51,937 nt of DNA. Source: Bacillota bacterium. GTDB lineage: Bacteria; Bacillota; Bacilli; Alicyclobacillales; SLC66. The notes below the pieces were generated by a model. That model was given only the letters and a program-made list of their open reading frames with translations, was not told the origin of the DNA and ran no database searches. The position numbers were made by a program, and so were the translations under genes. Each line of letters starts with the position of its first letter. Positions within the stretch are counted from its first letter, which is position 1. Of this stretch, positions 44,123 to 51,937 are shown piece after piece. The stretch spans positions 1 through 51,937 of the forward strand of contig JAKACX010000013.1 in assembly GCA_021821055.1 (NCBI GenBank), given 5' to 3'.

Positions 44123-44194
44123 AGACCTTCCACGCGCCCGGACCCGCTGGGGGTGCGCCGGGCGATCATTGCCGGAGAGATGGGGGCGGCTGTC

Positions 44195-44896
44195 ATGGAA
44201 CGACAAGCGCGGGCGGTTGTCGTCTTGAGCGGTGGTCTGGACAGCGCGACCTGTCTTGCGATCGCGATTCAGCGCGGGTTTCGGGTCTTTGCGCTGACGT
44301 TCGACTACGGGCAGCGGCATCGCCGCGAGGTCGATTCGGCCCGGGAACTGGCGCGGCATTACGGTGTGGAAGAGCACCGCATCGCGCCCCTGGACTTCCT
44401 GCGCCAGATCGGCGGCAGCGCCCTGACGGACGGGCGGCTGGACGTCCCGACCACCGGCGTTGCGCCGGACACGATCCCGGTCACCTACGTGCCAGGGCGC
44501 AATCTGATCTTTTTGTCGATCGCCTCGGCTTACGCGGAAGTCGTTGGCGCCGAGGCGATCTACATCGGTGTGAATGCGCTGGATTACAGCGGCTATCCGG
44601 ACTGCCGCCCGGAATTCATCGCGTCGTTCACGCAGACGGCCCTGCTCGCCACCAAAAGCGGTGTCGAGGGCGCGCCGTTTGCCGTCCTGGCGCCGCTGCA
44701 ACACCTGGGAAAACGCGAGATTGTCCAGTTGGGGTCGGAGCTTGGCGTCCCGTACGAATTGACCACATCGTGTTACCAGGGCGGTGATCTGGCGTGCGGT
44801 GTCTGCGACAGTTGCCGCCTCCGGCTGGAGGGCTTCGCGGCGGCGGGTCTGGCCGATCCCTTGCCGTACGTTCTTGCCCAGTCGACCGACCGTTAG
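44195..44896 (+). CDS. queC: 7-cyano-7-deazaguanine (preQ0) synthase QueC
   Basis: This 233-residue PP-loop ATPase has [10 protein letters not shown] (11-20) for ATP, FDYGQRH, and the C-terminal zinc cysteines C193, C201, C204 and C207. It converts carboxydeazaguanine to preQ0 with ATP and ammonia. ATG 44195 matches the usual QueC N-terminus; an upstream GTG frame from 44153 would add 14 residues. It is third in the que operon. No queF reductase gene is in the window, so the later step must be elsewhere. Confidence 0.92.
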   Translation: MERQARAVVVLSGGLDSATCLAIAIQRGFRVFALTFDYGQRHRREVDSARELARHYGVEEHRIAPLDFLRQIGGSALTDGRLDVPTTGVAPDTIPVTYVPGRNLIFLSIASAYAEVVGAEAIYIGVNALDYSGYPDCRPEFIASFTQTALLATKSGVEGAPFAVLAPLQHLGKREIVQLGSELGVPYELTTSCYQGGDLACGVCDSCRLRLEGFAAAGLADPLPYVLAQSTDR

Positions 44897-44931
44897 CTTT
44901 GTCTCAACTGTGGCAGAATAGAACAGGCACT

Positions 44932-44960
44932 TTACGTACAGCCCTGCAGTGTGACATAAT
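44932..44960 (+). promoter_or_regulatory. Promoter of the LCP gene
   Basis: TTACGT (44932-44937), 17 bases, CATAAT (44955-44960). The transcript would begin near 44966, right at the left arm of the leader stem. Confidence 0.5.
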
Positions 44961-44963
44961 CGC

Positions 44964-45036
44964 GCGCAGGAGGTCCAAGCGGACCCTGTCTCCAGTAGAA
45001 GCCAAATCTCCATCGTGCAGCGCGAGCCTCCTGCGC
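44964..45036 (+). other. Structured leader of the LCP gene
   Basis: GCGCAGGAGG (44964-44973) and CCTCCTGCGC (45027-45036) are perfect 10-bp inverted repeats 53 bases apart. Inside, GGTCC-AAGC-GGACC (44972-44985) forms another hairpin. The left arm contains an SD-like AGGAGG with no start codon behind it. The structure would cap the 5' end of the LCP mRNA, 55 bases before its ATG. It matches no leader class I know. Confidence 0.45.
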
Positions 45037-45091
45037 CACACGACGCTCACTCTCTTGCATGACAAACAGACTACTGACTGCGAGGTACGTT

Positions 45092-46402
45092 ATGGGCCAA
45101 AATACGGCGGGAAGCAGTGGCAAGCGGGCAGCGCAAAAACGACCGGTAAACCGGAAGAAGCGGGCGCGCAGGCGGATCATTCTCGCCGCCGCCGGGGCGG
45201 TCACGCTCGGCGTGCTTGTGGCGGCCGCATTTGCCTTTACAAACGAGCCAAACACCCCGGGGGGCAATCCGTTCTCGGGCTTCATTAACTCATTCAAATC
45301 CATCAACAAACCGGTGAATATCCTGCTGATCGGGAACAATGCACGCAATCCCGCCGGGCCGCTCGACATCGGAACGGGCGGCGGCGGTCAGGCGGACATC
45401 ATGATGATCGCGCACATTGATCCGCAGACGCACCACGTCGAACTGATCTCCGTCCCGCGCGACATGCTGTTCGCCATGCCGCAGTACAGCGACCCGATTC
45501 CGAAGATCAAGTCGTTCTTCTTCATCGGCGCGCAGATGCACCCCAACCAGGCGGCGCAACTGACCGTCCAGGCTGTGGAGAAATTCACCGGTATGCCAAT
45601 AAATTGGTGGATAACCACTGACTTTCAGGGTTTTGTCGATGCGGTCAACGCGGTTGGTGGGGTTCGGGTGAACGTTCCGGGACGGATTTACGATCCGCTG
45701 CACAGCGGCGCCAACCTGTACCCGGGGTGGCAGACGCTGAACGGCTCCCAGGCTCTGGCGTACATCCGCGTGCGGCAGAACACCGCAAGTTCAGTCGCGA
45801 CAAACGACTTTCAGCGCAGTGACGCGCAGGCGCAGGTGCTGATGGCGCTCAAGCAGAAATTGCTGAACAAGGGGAATGACCTGGCGCACATCGGCCCGCT
45901 GATCAGCGCCTGGATGAAGGACGTGGCGACGAACATGAGCTACGCCGATCTGCTGCACGTGGCGGAAGCGGTGCACGGTTCCTCAGTGGCCCACGTTGAC
46001 CTCGGGAACGTCGGCGATTCGATGCAGGTCGCAAGCGCCCCGGCGCCAGGCTTCAATCAGCAGAATTACATCACCGGCGCTTACTACGACATCATCGACC
46101 CGGCGCACATCACGCAGGTGCTGAAGCCCTACGGTTCCACGGGGGCCTGGACGGGCATCACGCTTCCGCCGCCCAGCCAGATCCCGGTGGACGTCTACGG
46201 ATCTTCGGCCTATGTGCAGAAGCTCCAGTCAGCCGGGTACCAGGTGACGGCGGAAGGCGGCGGCAGCACGTATCCGGTGCAGATCGATTACCCGCCGGGT
46301 GACATGGCGTGGGGGCTGCAGGTGGGCAGAACGCTCGCGACCGGCAACTCGATCGTGCAGCCGGGCAGCAATACGGGCGCCGTGGTGGTGTACGGTCCGT
46401 AG
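45092..46402 (+). CDS. LytR-CpsA-Psr (LCP) family cell-wall glycopolymer ligase
   Basis: This 436-residue protein has a basic cytoplasmic tail (1-28), one membrane helix (29-49) and an outside LCP domain (about 75-240). Hallmarks are QADIMMIAHID, SVPRDM (R123, D124) and AYIRVRQ. The C-terminal LytR_C domain (about 360-436) follows. LCP enzymes transfer teichoic acids or other polymers from lipid carriers to peptidoglycan. ATG 45092 is preceded by AGGT. It stands alone between queC and nnrD with its own promoter and terminator. Confidence 0.9.
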   Translation: MGQNTAGSSGKRAAQKRPVNRKKRARRRIILAAAGAVTLGVLVAAAFAFTNEPNTPGGNPFSGFINSFKSINKPVNILLIGNNARNPAGPLDIGTGGGGQADIMMIAHIDPQTHHVELISVPRDMLFAMPQYSDPIPKIKSFFFIGAQMHPNQAAQLTVQAVEKFTGMPINWWITTDFQGFVDAVNAVGGVRVNVPGRIYDPLHSGANLYPGWQTLNGSQALAYIRVRQNTASSVATNDFQRSDAQAQVLMALKQKLLNKGNDLAHIGPLISAWMKDVATNMSYADLLHVAEAVHGSSVAHVDLGNVGDSMQVASAPAPGFNQQNYITGAYYDIIDPAHITQVLKPYGSTGAWTGITLPPPSQIPVDVYGSSAYVQKLQSAGYQVTAEGGGSTYPVQIDYPPGDMAWGLQVGRTLATGNSIVQPGSNTGAVVVYGP

Positions 46403-46491
46403 GGGATCCGCGCACAGTTCCCCTGGGGCGCGATGCCAAGAGGTACGCTTTGCGCTTCGTGACGACTGCGGTGTTTGACCGGATCAAGTCT

Positions 46492-46524
46492 GGGGCGGTT
46501 CCCGTGAGGGAGCCGCCCCGTTTT
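46492..46524 (+). terminator. Intrinsic terminator after the LCP gene
   Basis: GGGGCGGTTCCC pairs with GGGAGCCGCCCC (one G-T pair) around GTGA, followed by GTTTTG. Confidence 0.85.
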
Positions 46525-46636
46525 GTGTTCCCGGTGTGTTGCAACCGTCTGTCCATGGCCGCATCATGGGGATGTCCGGGTACGGGTACTACTTGTACAT
46601 GACGGCGAATATATCTAGAAAACCGGGGTGATCCCA

Positions 46637-48217
46637 GTGATTCTGGTCACAGGCGGCGAAATGAAAGTGATTGACCGGGAGATGATCGACAGTGTTGGCG
46701 TCAGCGCCGCGGCGCTCATGGAGGCGGCCGGGGCGGCGGTGGCGGACGCGGCGGAGCAACTGGCTGAAGGGGGTTCGCACGCAGACCCCAACAGGGGCGC
46801 GTTCCATGTGGTGGCGGGGAAGGGGCACAACGGTGCTGACGGTATCGTGGCGGCGCGTTGGCTGCTGTCGCGCGGCAGGCGCGTGCGAGTCTGGCTTGCC
46901 GCTCCGGAGGAAGAGTTGTCCGAATTGTGCAAGGCGCAATTGACCGCCTACACGAAGCTTGGCGGAATGCTGGCCGGGGACAGCGACCGACTCGAGGACG
47001 CCGTGGTCATCATCGACGCCATTGTGGGCAACGGGGCCCGTCTGCCCTTGCAGGAAGGCGTCTCGGCGCACGCGCGGGCCATCGTCCGGGCGGGCAGTCC
47101 AGTGCTTGCGGTGGACATTCCGACGGGCGTGGACGCCGACACCGGAGCCTGTGACCCTGCGGCCGTGCGTGCGGACGCGACGCTCGCGCTCGGCTTTGCG
47201 AAAATTGGGCTGTTCCAGCATCCCGGTCGCGGACGGGCAGGGGAAGTCCGCGTGAATTCACTGTCGATGACCGATGCATTGGCCGTGAAGAGCGGCGCGC
47301 AGTGCAGATTGTCAACGGCCGCCGGAATGGCGCAGACGCTCGGCGCCAGAGCGGTGGACAGCCACAAGGGAACATTCGGGCAGGTGGGCGTCGTCGCGGG
47401 CAGCGACGGCATGTACGGGGCAGCGCGACTCAGCGTGCTCGGCGCCTACCGCGCGGGGGCCGGACTCGTCCGGTGCCTCGCACCGGCGGACGCGTCGCTG
47501 GCGGAACTGGATATGCGCGCAGAAACGGTCGTCGTCCGGCGCACCGAGAAGGCGTCCTGGTCGGTCGCGGGTATTGAAGAAGCCGGGCGGTTTCTGTCCG
47601 GTTGCGCAGCGGGGGTGTGCGGCCCCGGGCTTGGCGCGGATGCCGTCTCGGCCATGGAGGGGATGGCGACCGCGCTGGACGCGGTCGCCAGTGTGCGGAC
47701 TCCGTTGGTGCTCGATGCGGATTGGCTGAATGCGCTCGCGGGCCTGCGGGATCGGGGCGAGTCGTGGCTGCGGGGGCGTCGCGGTCCGACCGTCATTACG
47801 CCGCATCCAAAAGAGTTCGCGCGCCTGACGGGCATGTCGGTCGCGCAGATTCAGTCGGACCGCGTCCGCGTCGCGCGAGACTACGCGCGGCGCGTCAACG
47901 CGCATGTGGTGCTCAAGGGCGCCGGGACAGTCATCGCGGACCCGGGAGGCCTGGTTCACGTAAATCCGACGGGCAACAGCGGACTCGCGACGGGCGGCGC
48001 GGGCGATGTGTTGGCCGGGGTGATCGCGGGTCTGCTTTCCGGGGGCAGAACCGCACAGGAGGCTGCCGTCCTCGGTGTATACCTGCACGGTCTTGCCGCC
48101 GACCTGGCGTGTCGCGAACGCCATTCGGAGGAGTCGCTGCTGGCGTCGGACGCCGCCGATTGGCTGGGAGAGGCATTCCGCCACCTGCGGCAGGAATCTC
48201 GTCTGACTTCCCGCTAG
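46637..48217 (+). CDS. nnrD: Bifunctional NAD(P)H-hydrate epimerase / ADP-dependent dehydratase
   Basis: The 526-residue protein joins an N-terminal epimerase (YjeF_N, about 1-210; GKGHNGADGIVAARWL, VDIPTGVD) to a C-terminal ribokinase-like dehydratase (about 225-510; GSDGMYGAARLSVLGAY, PHPKEFARL, GNSGLATGGAGDVLAG). It repairs hydrated NADH and NADPH. The start is taken as GTG 46637, five bases after GGGGTGA; GTG 46628 is an alternative. In many Bacilli this gene lies just before the lipoprotein-alr-ndoAI-ndoA block, as here; acpS, often adjacent, is absent. Confidence 0.92.
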   Translation: MILVTGGEMKVIDREMIDSVGVSAAALMEAAGAAVADAAEQLAEGGSHADPNRGAFHVVAGKGHNGADGIVAARWLLSRGRRVRVWLAAPEEELSELCKAQLTAYTKLGGMLAGDSDRLEDAVVIIDAIVGNGARLPLQEGVSAHARAIVRAGSPVLAVDIPTGVDADTGACDPAAVRADATLALGFAKIGLFQHPGRGRAGEVRVNSLSMTDALAVKSGAQCRLSTAAGMAQTLGARAVDSHKGTFGQVGVVAGSDGMYGAARLSVLGAYRAGAGLVRCLAPADASLAELDMRAETVVVRRTEKASWSVAGIEEAGRFLSGCAAGVCGPGLGADAVSAMEGMATALDAVASVRTPLVLDADWLNALAGLRDRGESWLRGRRGPTVITPHPKEFARLTGMSVAQIQSDRVRVARDYARRVNAHVVLKGAGTVIADPGGLVHVNPTGNSGLATGGAGDVLAGVIAGLLSGGRTAQEAAVLGVYLHGLAADLACRERHSEESLLASDAADWLGEAFRHLRQESRLTSR

Positions 48218-48896
48218 TGCAGTGATCGGCCCGTGGTCAGCACCGGAGGCCGGCGTCAGGGTCGGGGATCGGGGTCAGCATCTGCGCCGCGCCCCGCTTC
48301 GACTCTCGGGCGCACCTCACGCACGCAAATCGGCCGAATCTGTCGTTTCACGACGATCCGGGGACAAAGTCGGGCGCCGGGTCGACAAATTTCCCGGGCA
48401 ATTGACACCGCCCGCGTGCGCGCAGGCCGCAGCCAACCGAACCACCTCATTTTTCCGATAGACTTTCACGGCGCTTGCCCCACACCCGCAGCGGGATGGG
48501 CATTCGCCGGATTGTCTTCCCGCCCTGTGCCCGGCGAGTTTAGCGACAGCAGTGTCTGAGCAGAGGGCATAGGGCATGGCGACGGCTGGCAGCCGACATT
48601 GCCTGGCACCAGGACATCTTCAAGACAGACCCGCATGGCGCGGCGGCGCCGACGAAGGACGGAAACGCGCCGCGTCACCGCCGCACGCCTGTCGAGCCGT
48701 GGGCCAGCAATGGTCTGGCGGTGGAACGAAGACTCGCTGGGTCGCCCGTGTCCCTTTGCTCGTCGCGCGTTGTGCGGCGCTTCCTCGCTGTCTGAGCAGG
48801 AGCAGAGGGATACGGGCGGCTGGCACAGACCCGGCGCTAGCGTCTGGCACAGACTCAGATTCAGGCGAACGTATTTTCAGGATAGGGGTGGTCGTG
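48218..48896. other. 679-bp intergenic region before the lipoprotein gene
   Basis: No gene is supported here. The lipoprotein frame stays open back to 48576, but the upstream part is Arg-rich, unlike the family, and lacks an SD. A degenerate duplication is visible: TGTCTGAGCAG at 48553-48563 and 48789-48799, each followed by an AGGG-rich stretch and GGCTGGCA. CTGGCACAGAC occurs twice (about 48821 and 48844). It could be decayed coding DNA, a repeat element or a small RNA locus. Confidence 0.5.
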
Positions 48897-49889
48897 GTGC
48901 GTCGAGCGCGTTGGGCAGGCTTCGTTCTCACGCTTGTCATGGGCCTGGTGCTCGCCGGTTGCGGGCAGGCCGGGGTTGCGCAGGTGATCCAGAGATTGCA
49001 GAATGTGCAGAGCAGCCTGACGAGTTACAAGAGTTCAGCCATCATGACCGTGCGGCTCCAGGGTGCCGTCCAGAAATACTTTGTCGAGACGTGGTACCAG
49101 GCGCCGAATCAATACCGCATAGCGCTCGGCCACGACGCAAAAGACATTTCGCAGATCATTTTGCACAACACCCAAGGCATATACATCATCAGTCCGAGTA
49201 CGAAGAAAGTGATTCGCTTCCAGGGAGACTGGGCCGAGCGCCAGGGACACCTGTACCTCTACCATTCTCTGCTGGGTCGCATCGTCTCCGCCGCCAGTCC
49301 TGACCTGAGCAACAGGGATAAGGCGCTCGTGTTCACGGTTCCGGCGGACCCGGTCAACCCCATCGTGTCAACCCAGCAGATCGTGCTGGACCCGTCCTCC
49401 TACGCGCCCAAGCAGGTGGTGCTGCTTAACAAAGACAAACAGCCCGTCATTACAATGGACTACACATCATTCCAGACTGGCGTTTCCTTTGCGCCTAACG
49501 CGTTCACGCCCGACCAGGCGACCAGCCTGCAATCGGTGGAAATGCCCGTGTCGGCGGTGGAACAGGGGTTTGGCGTGATTGAACCGACATGGGCGCCCGG
49601 CAACGACGCCGTGACCAATGAGTCGGAGGCAAACGGAGTCGTGTTCATCCGCTACGATGGGAACATGCCGTTCACGCTCGCTGAACAGCGCCCGGGAACA
49701 GGGAGTCTTTCGCTCGGGTCCGGCAGCCTGTTGACGCTGTACGGAATTCCGGCGGTCCTGACTGGCGCGGGGAACCTGCATCAAATGTATTGGCTGGACA
49801 ATGGGGTGGAGTTCCAGTTGACGTCGCGCATGAGTGTGCCCGACCTGATCCGCGTGGCGGCGTCGACGGTCCAGACGATGGGCAAGTAG
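48897..49889 (+). CDS. Lipoprotein of the YdcC/LolA-like family
   Basis: From GTG 48897 (AGGGGTGG five bases upstream) this is a 330-residue lipoprotein precursor: a hydrophobic signal and lipobox LVLAGC with C22. The rest has the LolA/RseB-like fold features of the Bacillus YdcC family (SYKSSAIMTVRLQG, ETWYQAPNQYRIAL, FQTGVSF). It is outside the cytoplasmic membrane; its molecular role is unknown, possibly in envelope stress sensing or lipoprotein handling. Its place between nnrD and alr is conserved in Bacilli, which supports the call. Confidence 0.85.
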   Translation: MRRARWAGFVLTLVMGLVLAGCGQAGVAQVIQRLQNVQSSLTSYKSSAIMTVRLQGAVQKYFVETWYQAPNQYRIALGHDAKDISQIILHNTQGIYIISPSTKKVIRFQGDWAERQGHLYLYHSLLGRIVSAASPDLSNRDKALVFTVPADPVNPIVSTQQIVLDPSSYAPKQVVLLNKDKQPVITMDYTSFQTGVSFAPNAFTPDQATSLQSVEMPVSAVEQGFGVIEPTWAPGNDAVTNESEANGVVFIRYDGNMPFTLAEQRPGTGSLSLGSGSLLTLYGIPAVLTGAGNLHQMYWLDNGVEFQLTSRMSVPDLIRVAASTVQTMGK

Positions 49890-49942
49890 TTTTGTGTTTC
49901 TCGGGTAGAGCTTTCCCTGGGCGTGTGGTATGCTTGGACTTG

Positions 49943-51067
49943 GTGAGAATTGTGTGGAGACAGACTTTTGCGCAAGTGGATCGCCGTCGCCTTGCGCGTA
50001 ATGCCCGCACGCTCAAGGCCAGACTTGGCCCTGGCGTGCGAATGATGGCCAGTGTCAAGGCGAACGCCTACGGGCATGGCGCGGTGGAGGCGAGCCGCGC
50101 CTTCCTGGCGGGGGGAGCGGATGCGCTTGGCGTTGCCACGATGGAGGAAGCAGTTGGCCTGCGGGAGGCGGGAATCACCGCTGACATCCTCGTGTATGGT
50201 AAACTGTGGAGTGAATCGGCGCTGGAAGCGTTGCGTCACGATGTGGCTTTGACAGTCTATGAGATGCAGGAATTGGACGCTTTGTCCGGCGCTGCGGGTT
50301 CCGGACGGCCCGCCCGCGTGCACGTCAAGCTGGACACGGGCATGACGAGGCTCGGTGTGCGCGATGAGGGCGAGGCTGTCGCGCTGATCCTGCGCGCGAG
50401 CCGTATGCCGGGCGTGAAGCTCGAGGGCGTGTACACGCACTTTGCGGCGGCGGACGAAGCGCCGATGCCTGGCACCGGCCGCACATCCGTTCAGGCGGAC
50501 CAGTTGGAACGTGTTGTGGCGCGCGCCCGCGCCAGCGGCGCGCAGATTCCGTCGGTGCACGCGGCAAACAGTGCGGCGTTGCTGCGCGATGCGCGGTACC
50601 ACTATGACATGGTACGACCGGGAATCGCGCTGTACGGCTATGAACCGGCTCCACAGTGGGGGATTTCGCATGGGCTCTTGCCTGCCTTGTCGTGGCAGAC
50701 ACAGATTGTGCGCATCGCCGAGGTCCCCGCGGGCACTCCGGTCAGCTACGCCGGGACGTACGTCACGTCGCGAACCGAGCGGATTGCCACGTTGCCCGTC
50801 GGATACGCCGACGGTGTTCCCCGCGCCCTGTCGAACCTGGGCGCCGTGCGGCTGCGATCCGGCTGTGCGCCGATTGTCGGGCGCGTCTGCATGGACCAAC
50901 TGATGATCGCCGTGACCGATCTCGACGCCCGGGTGGGCGACCAGGTGGAGATCTACGGCGCAGCGGGCCCGTGCGGGTCGGCGCAACGCGCGGCGGACCA
51001 ATTGGACACCATCACCTATGAGTTGCTTTGCGCCATTTCCGGGCGCGTCCCGCGGCTGTATGTGTAA
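49943..51067 (+). CDS. alr: Alanine racemase
   Basis: A 374-residue PLP enzyme: K39 (SVKANAYGHG) binds PLP, Y269 (PVSYAGTY) is the second base, and GRVCMDQ (C316) lies in the C-terminal beta domain. It makes D-alanine for peptidoglycan. The start is uncertain: GTG 49943 and GTG 49952 both fit the expected N-terminus (TFAQVDRRRLARN aligns with WAEIDLxALRxN), and neither has a strong SD. Confidence 0.93.
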   Translation: MRIVWRQTFAQVDRRRLARNARTLKARLGPGVRMMASVKANAYGHGAVEASRAFLAGGADALGVATMEEAVGLREAGITADILVYGKLWSESALEALRHDVALTVYEMQELDALSGAAGSGRPARVHVKLDTGMTRLGVRDEGEAVALILRASRMPGVKLEGVYTHFAAADEAPMPGTGRTSVQADQLERVVARARASGAQIPSVHAANSAALLRDARYHYDMVRPGIALYGYEPAPQWGISHGLLPALSWQTQIVRIAEVPAGTPVSYAGTYVTSRTERIATLPVGYADGVPRALSNLGAVRLRSGCAPIVGRVCMDQLMIAVTDLDARVGDQVEIYGAAGPCGSAQRAADQLDTITYELLCAISGRVPRLYV

Positions 51068-51181
51068 GATTCTCCGAATGACCGATTGTCCATGGAAATA
51101 CCCTGAAATTTTGGCTGCAGTTCTCTGGAGTGCGTCATCATATCAAAAGGGGATTTTGACGGGACTTGGGGGGATCTGGCG

Positions 51182-51454
51182 TTGTCAAAGTCGAGACGGA
51201 TTGCCGTCAGCCTGCCGCCTTATCTGTTGGATGAGGTGGATGGCCTGGTGGAGCGTGAATGTGGCACACGCAGCCGATTGATCAGGCAGGCGACGGCCCT
51301 GTATGTCCAGGAACGGAAGAAGGAATGGATCCGAGAAACGCTCCAGCAGGGTTACCAGGAGATGGCTCCCATCAATCTCGGGCTGGCCGCGGAAGCGTTC
51401 GCGGCCGAGACAGAGGTTGATTTCTTGGCCCGTCGCCCGGTCAGCGGGGTGTAG
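51182..51454 (+). CDS. ndoAI: EndoAI (MazE-type) antitoxin, ribbon-helix-helix
   Basis: The 90-residue product starts at TTG 51182, eight bases after GGGGGGA. Residues 1-45 form a ribbon-helix-helix domain (RRIAVSLPPYLLDEVDGLVE). The C-terminal part (RETLQQGYQEMAPINL) closely resembles Bacillus subtilis EndoAI, which blocks the EndoA active site. It neutralises the toxin encoded next and probably represses the operon. Confidence 0.93.
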   Translation: MSKSRRIAVSLPPYLLDEVDGLVERECGTRSRLIRQATALYVQERKKEWIRETLQQGYQEMAPINLGLAAEAFAAETEVDFLARRPVSGV

Positions 51455-51457
51455 TGG

Positions 51458-51808
51458 GTGAACGTGAAACGTGGCGACGTGTACTTCGCGGATCTCTCAC
51501 CTGTCGTGGGGTCGGAGCAGGGCGGGTTTCGCCCGGTCTTGATCATCCAGAACAACATTGGCAACCGCTTCAGCCCCACGGTCATCGTCGCCGCGATCAC
51601 CGCCCAGATCCAAAAGGCGAAGCTGCCGACGCACGTCGAAATTCCGGCATCCGCGGATGGCATGGAACGGGATTCGGTGGTTCTGCTGGAACAGATTCGC
51701 ACGCTGGATAAACAGCGGCTCACGGAAAAAATCACGCATCTTGACGAAAACTTGATGAAACGTGTGAACGACGCCTTGCAGATCAGTCTCGGTCTCATCG
51801 ACTTCTGA
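51458..51808 (+). CDS. ndoA: EndoA (MazF/PemK-type) mRNA interferase toxin
   Basis: The 116-residue toxin matches the Bacillus EndoA length and sequence pattern from the first residues ([20 protein letters not shown]). Segments [34 protein letters not shown] and [12 protein letters not shown] are typical. MazF-family EndoA cleaves single-stranded RNA at UACAU in B. subtilis; specificity here is assumed. GTG 51458 begins 3 bases after the antitoxin stop. Confidence 0.95.
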   Translation: MNVKRGDVYFADLSPVVGSEQGGFRPVLIIQNNIGNRFSPTVIVAAITAQIQKAKLPTHVEIPASADGMERDSVVLLEQIRTLDKQRLTEKITHLDENLMKRVNDALQISLGLIDF

Positions 51809-51919
51809 GCAGGGCCAGCAGCAGACACCGCAGCCCGAACCGTGCATCTTCATCAGGTCTATGGCGCCGAAGGGTTCAAAATCCTGTGAAATCTGACTGC
51901 GCCCAAGGAGGCTTTCCTC

Positions 51920-51937
51920 ATGAGTGAGATGACGATT
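51920..51937 (+). CDS. Start of an unidentified gene (six codons)
   Basis: ATG 51920 follows AAGGAGG by eight bases and encodes MSEMTI before the window ends. Too short to identify; in Bacillus this position is followed by rsbR-type genes, but nothing here tests that. Confidence 0.55.

Noticed and set aside
43232-45013. 593-residue frame antisense to queD, queE and queC
   Set aside because: The que genes have full catalytic motifs and coupled starts; the antisense frame has none.
48576-48896. Upstream extension of the lipoprotein gene
   Set aside because: The added 107 residues are Arg-rich, precede the lipid signal peptide, and lack an SD; GTG 48897 directly starts a proper lipoprotein signal.

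Overview
The window looks like chromosomal DNA of a GC-rich member of the Bacilli. The best guess is an Alicyclobacillaceae-like, possibly acidophilic or thermophilic organism. The evidence is strong purine-rich Shine-Dalgarno (SD) sites, many GTG and TTG starts, and Gram-positive envelope genes (LCP protein, polysaccharide deacetylase, lipoprotein). The right end also carries the Bacillus-type order nnrD - lipoprotein - alr - ndoAI - ndoA. No rRNA, tRNA, prophage, insertion sequence or CRISPR array is visible. The genus assignment is inference.

Layout, left to right. 1-6.3 kb: the 5' end of an XRE regulator, a heterodimeric ABC exporter pair, a sorbitol-dehydrogenase-like zinc enzyme, and an orphan anti-sigma-like membrane protein behind an ECF-type promoter. 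6.4-11.6 kb: an aldehyde dehydrogenase with a taurine:pyruvate-type class III aminotransferase, then a secreted DUF4855 protein. 11.7-22.2 kb: an amino-sugar island with two Gfo/Idh/MocA oxidoreductases facing a long operon. That operon runs solute-binding protein, two permeases, two ATPases (Dpp/Opp type), nanE, a ROK kinase (nanK-like) and an RpiR regulator. It resembles Dpp-type sialic-acid (SAT) uptake loci, but no sialate lyase (nanA) is present. 22.4-28.3 kb: an O-antigen-ligase-like membrane protein, the csoR-copA-copZ copper operon, fabF and a glutaredoxin. 28.6-35.4 kb: an ammonium transporter, a LacI-like ligand-binding protein without a DNA-binding domain, an S9 peptidase and a sodium:solute symporter. 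35.7-42.5 kb: a 62-residue unknown protein, a polysaccharide deacetylase coupled to an RND exporter, a rhodanese, and an MFS transporter with a repeat-filled central loop. 42.7-51.9 kb: queD-queE-queC (preQ0 synthesis), an LCP ligase behind a structured leader, nnrD, a lipoprotein, alr, the EndoAI/EndoA toxin-antitoxin pair, and the first six codons of a further gene.

The most interesting items are the nanA-less amino-sugar island and its binding protein, whose lipobox cysteine is replaced by tyrosine. Next come the orphan anti-sigma-like gene with an ECF promoter, the HTH-less LacI-like protein, the deacetylase-RND pair, in-frame minisatellites in two transporters, and two structured mRNA leaders (before the LCP gene and before queD). 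Functions are read from motifs and gene order only; no database search was possible.
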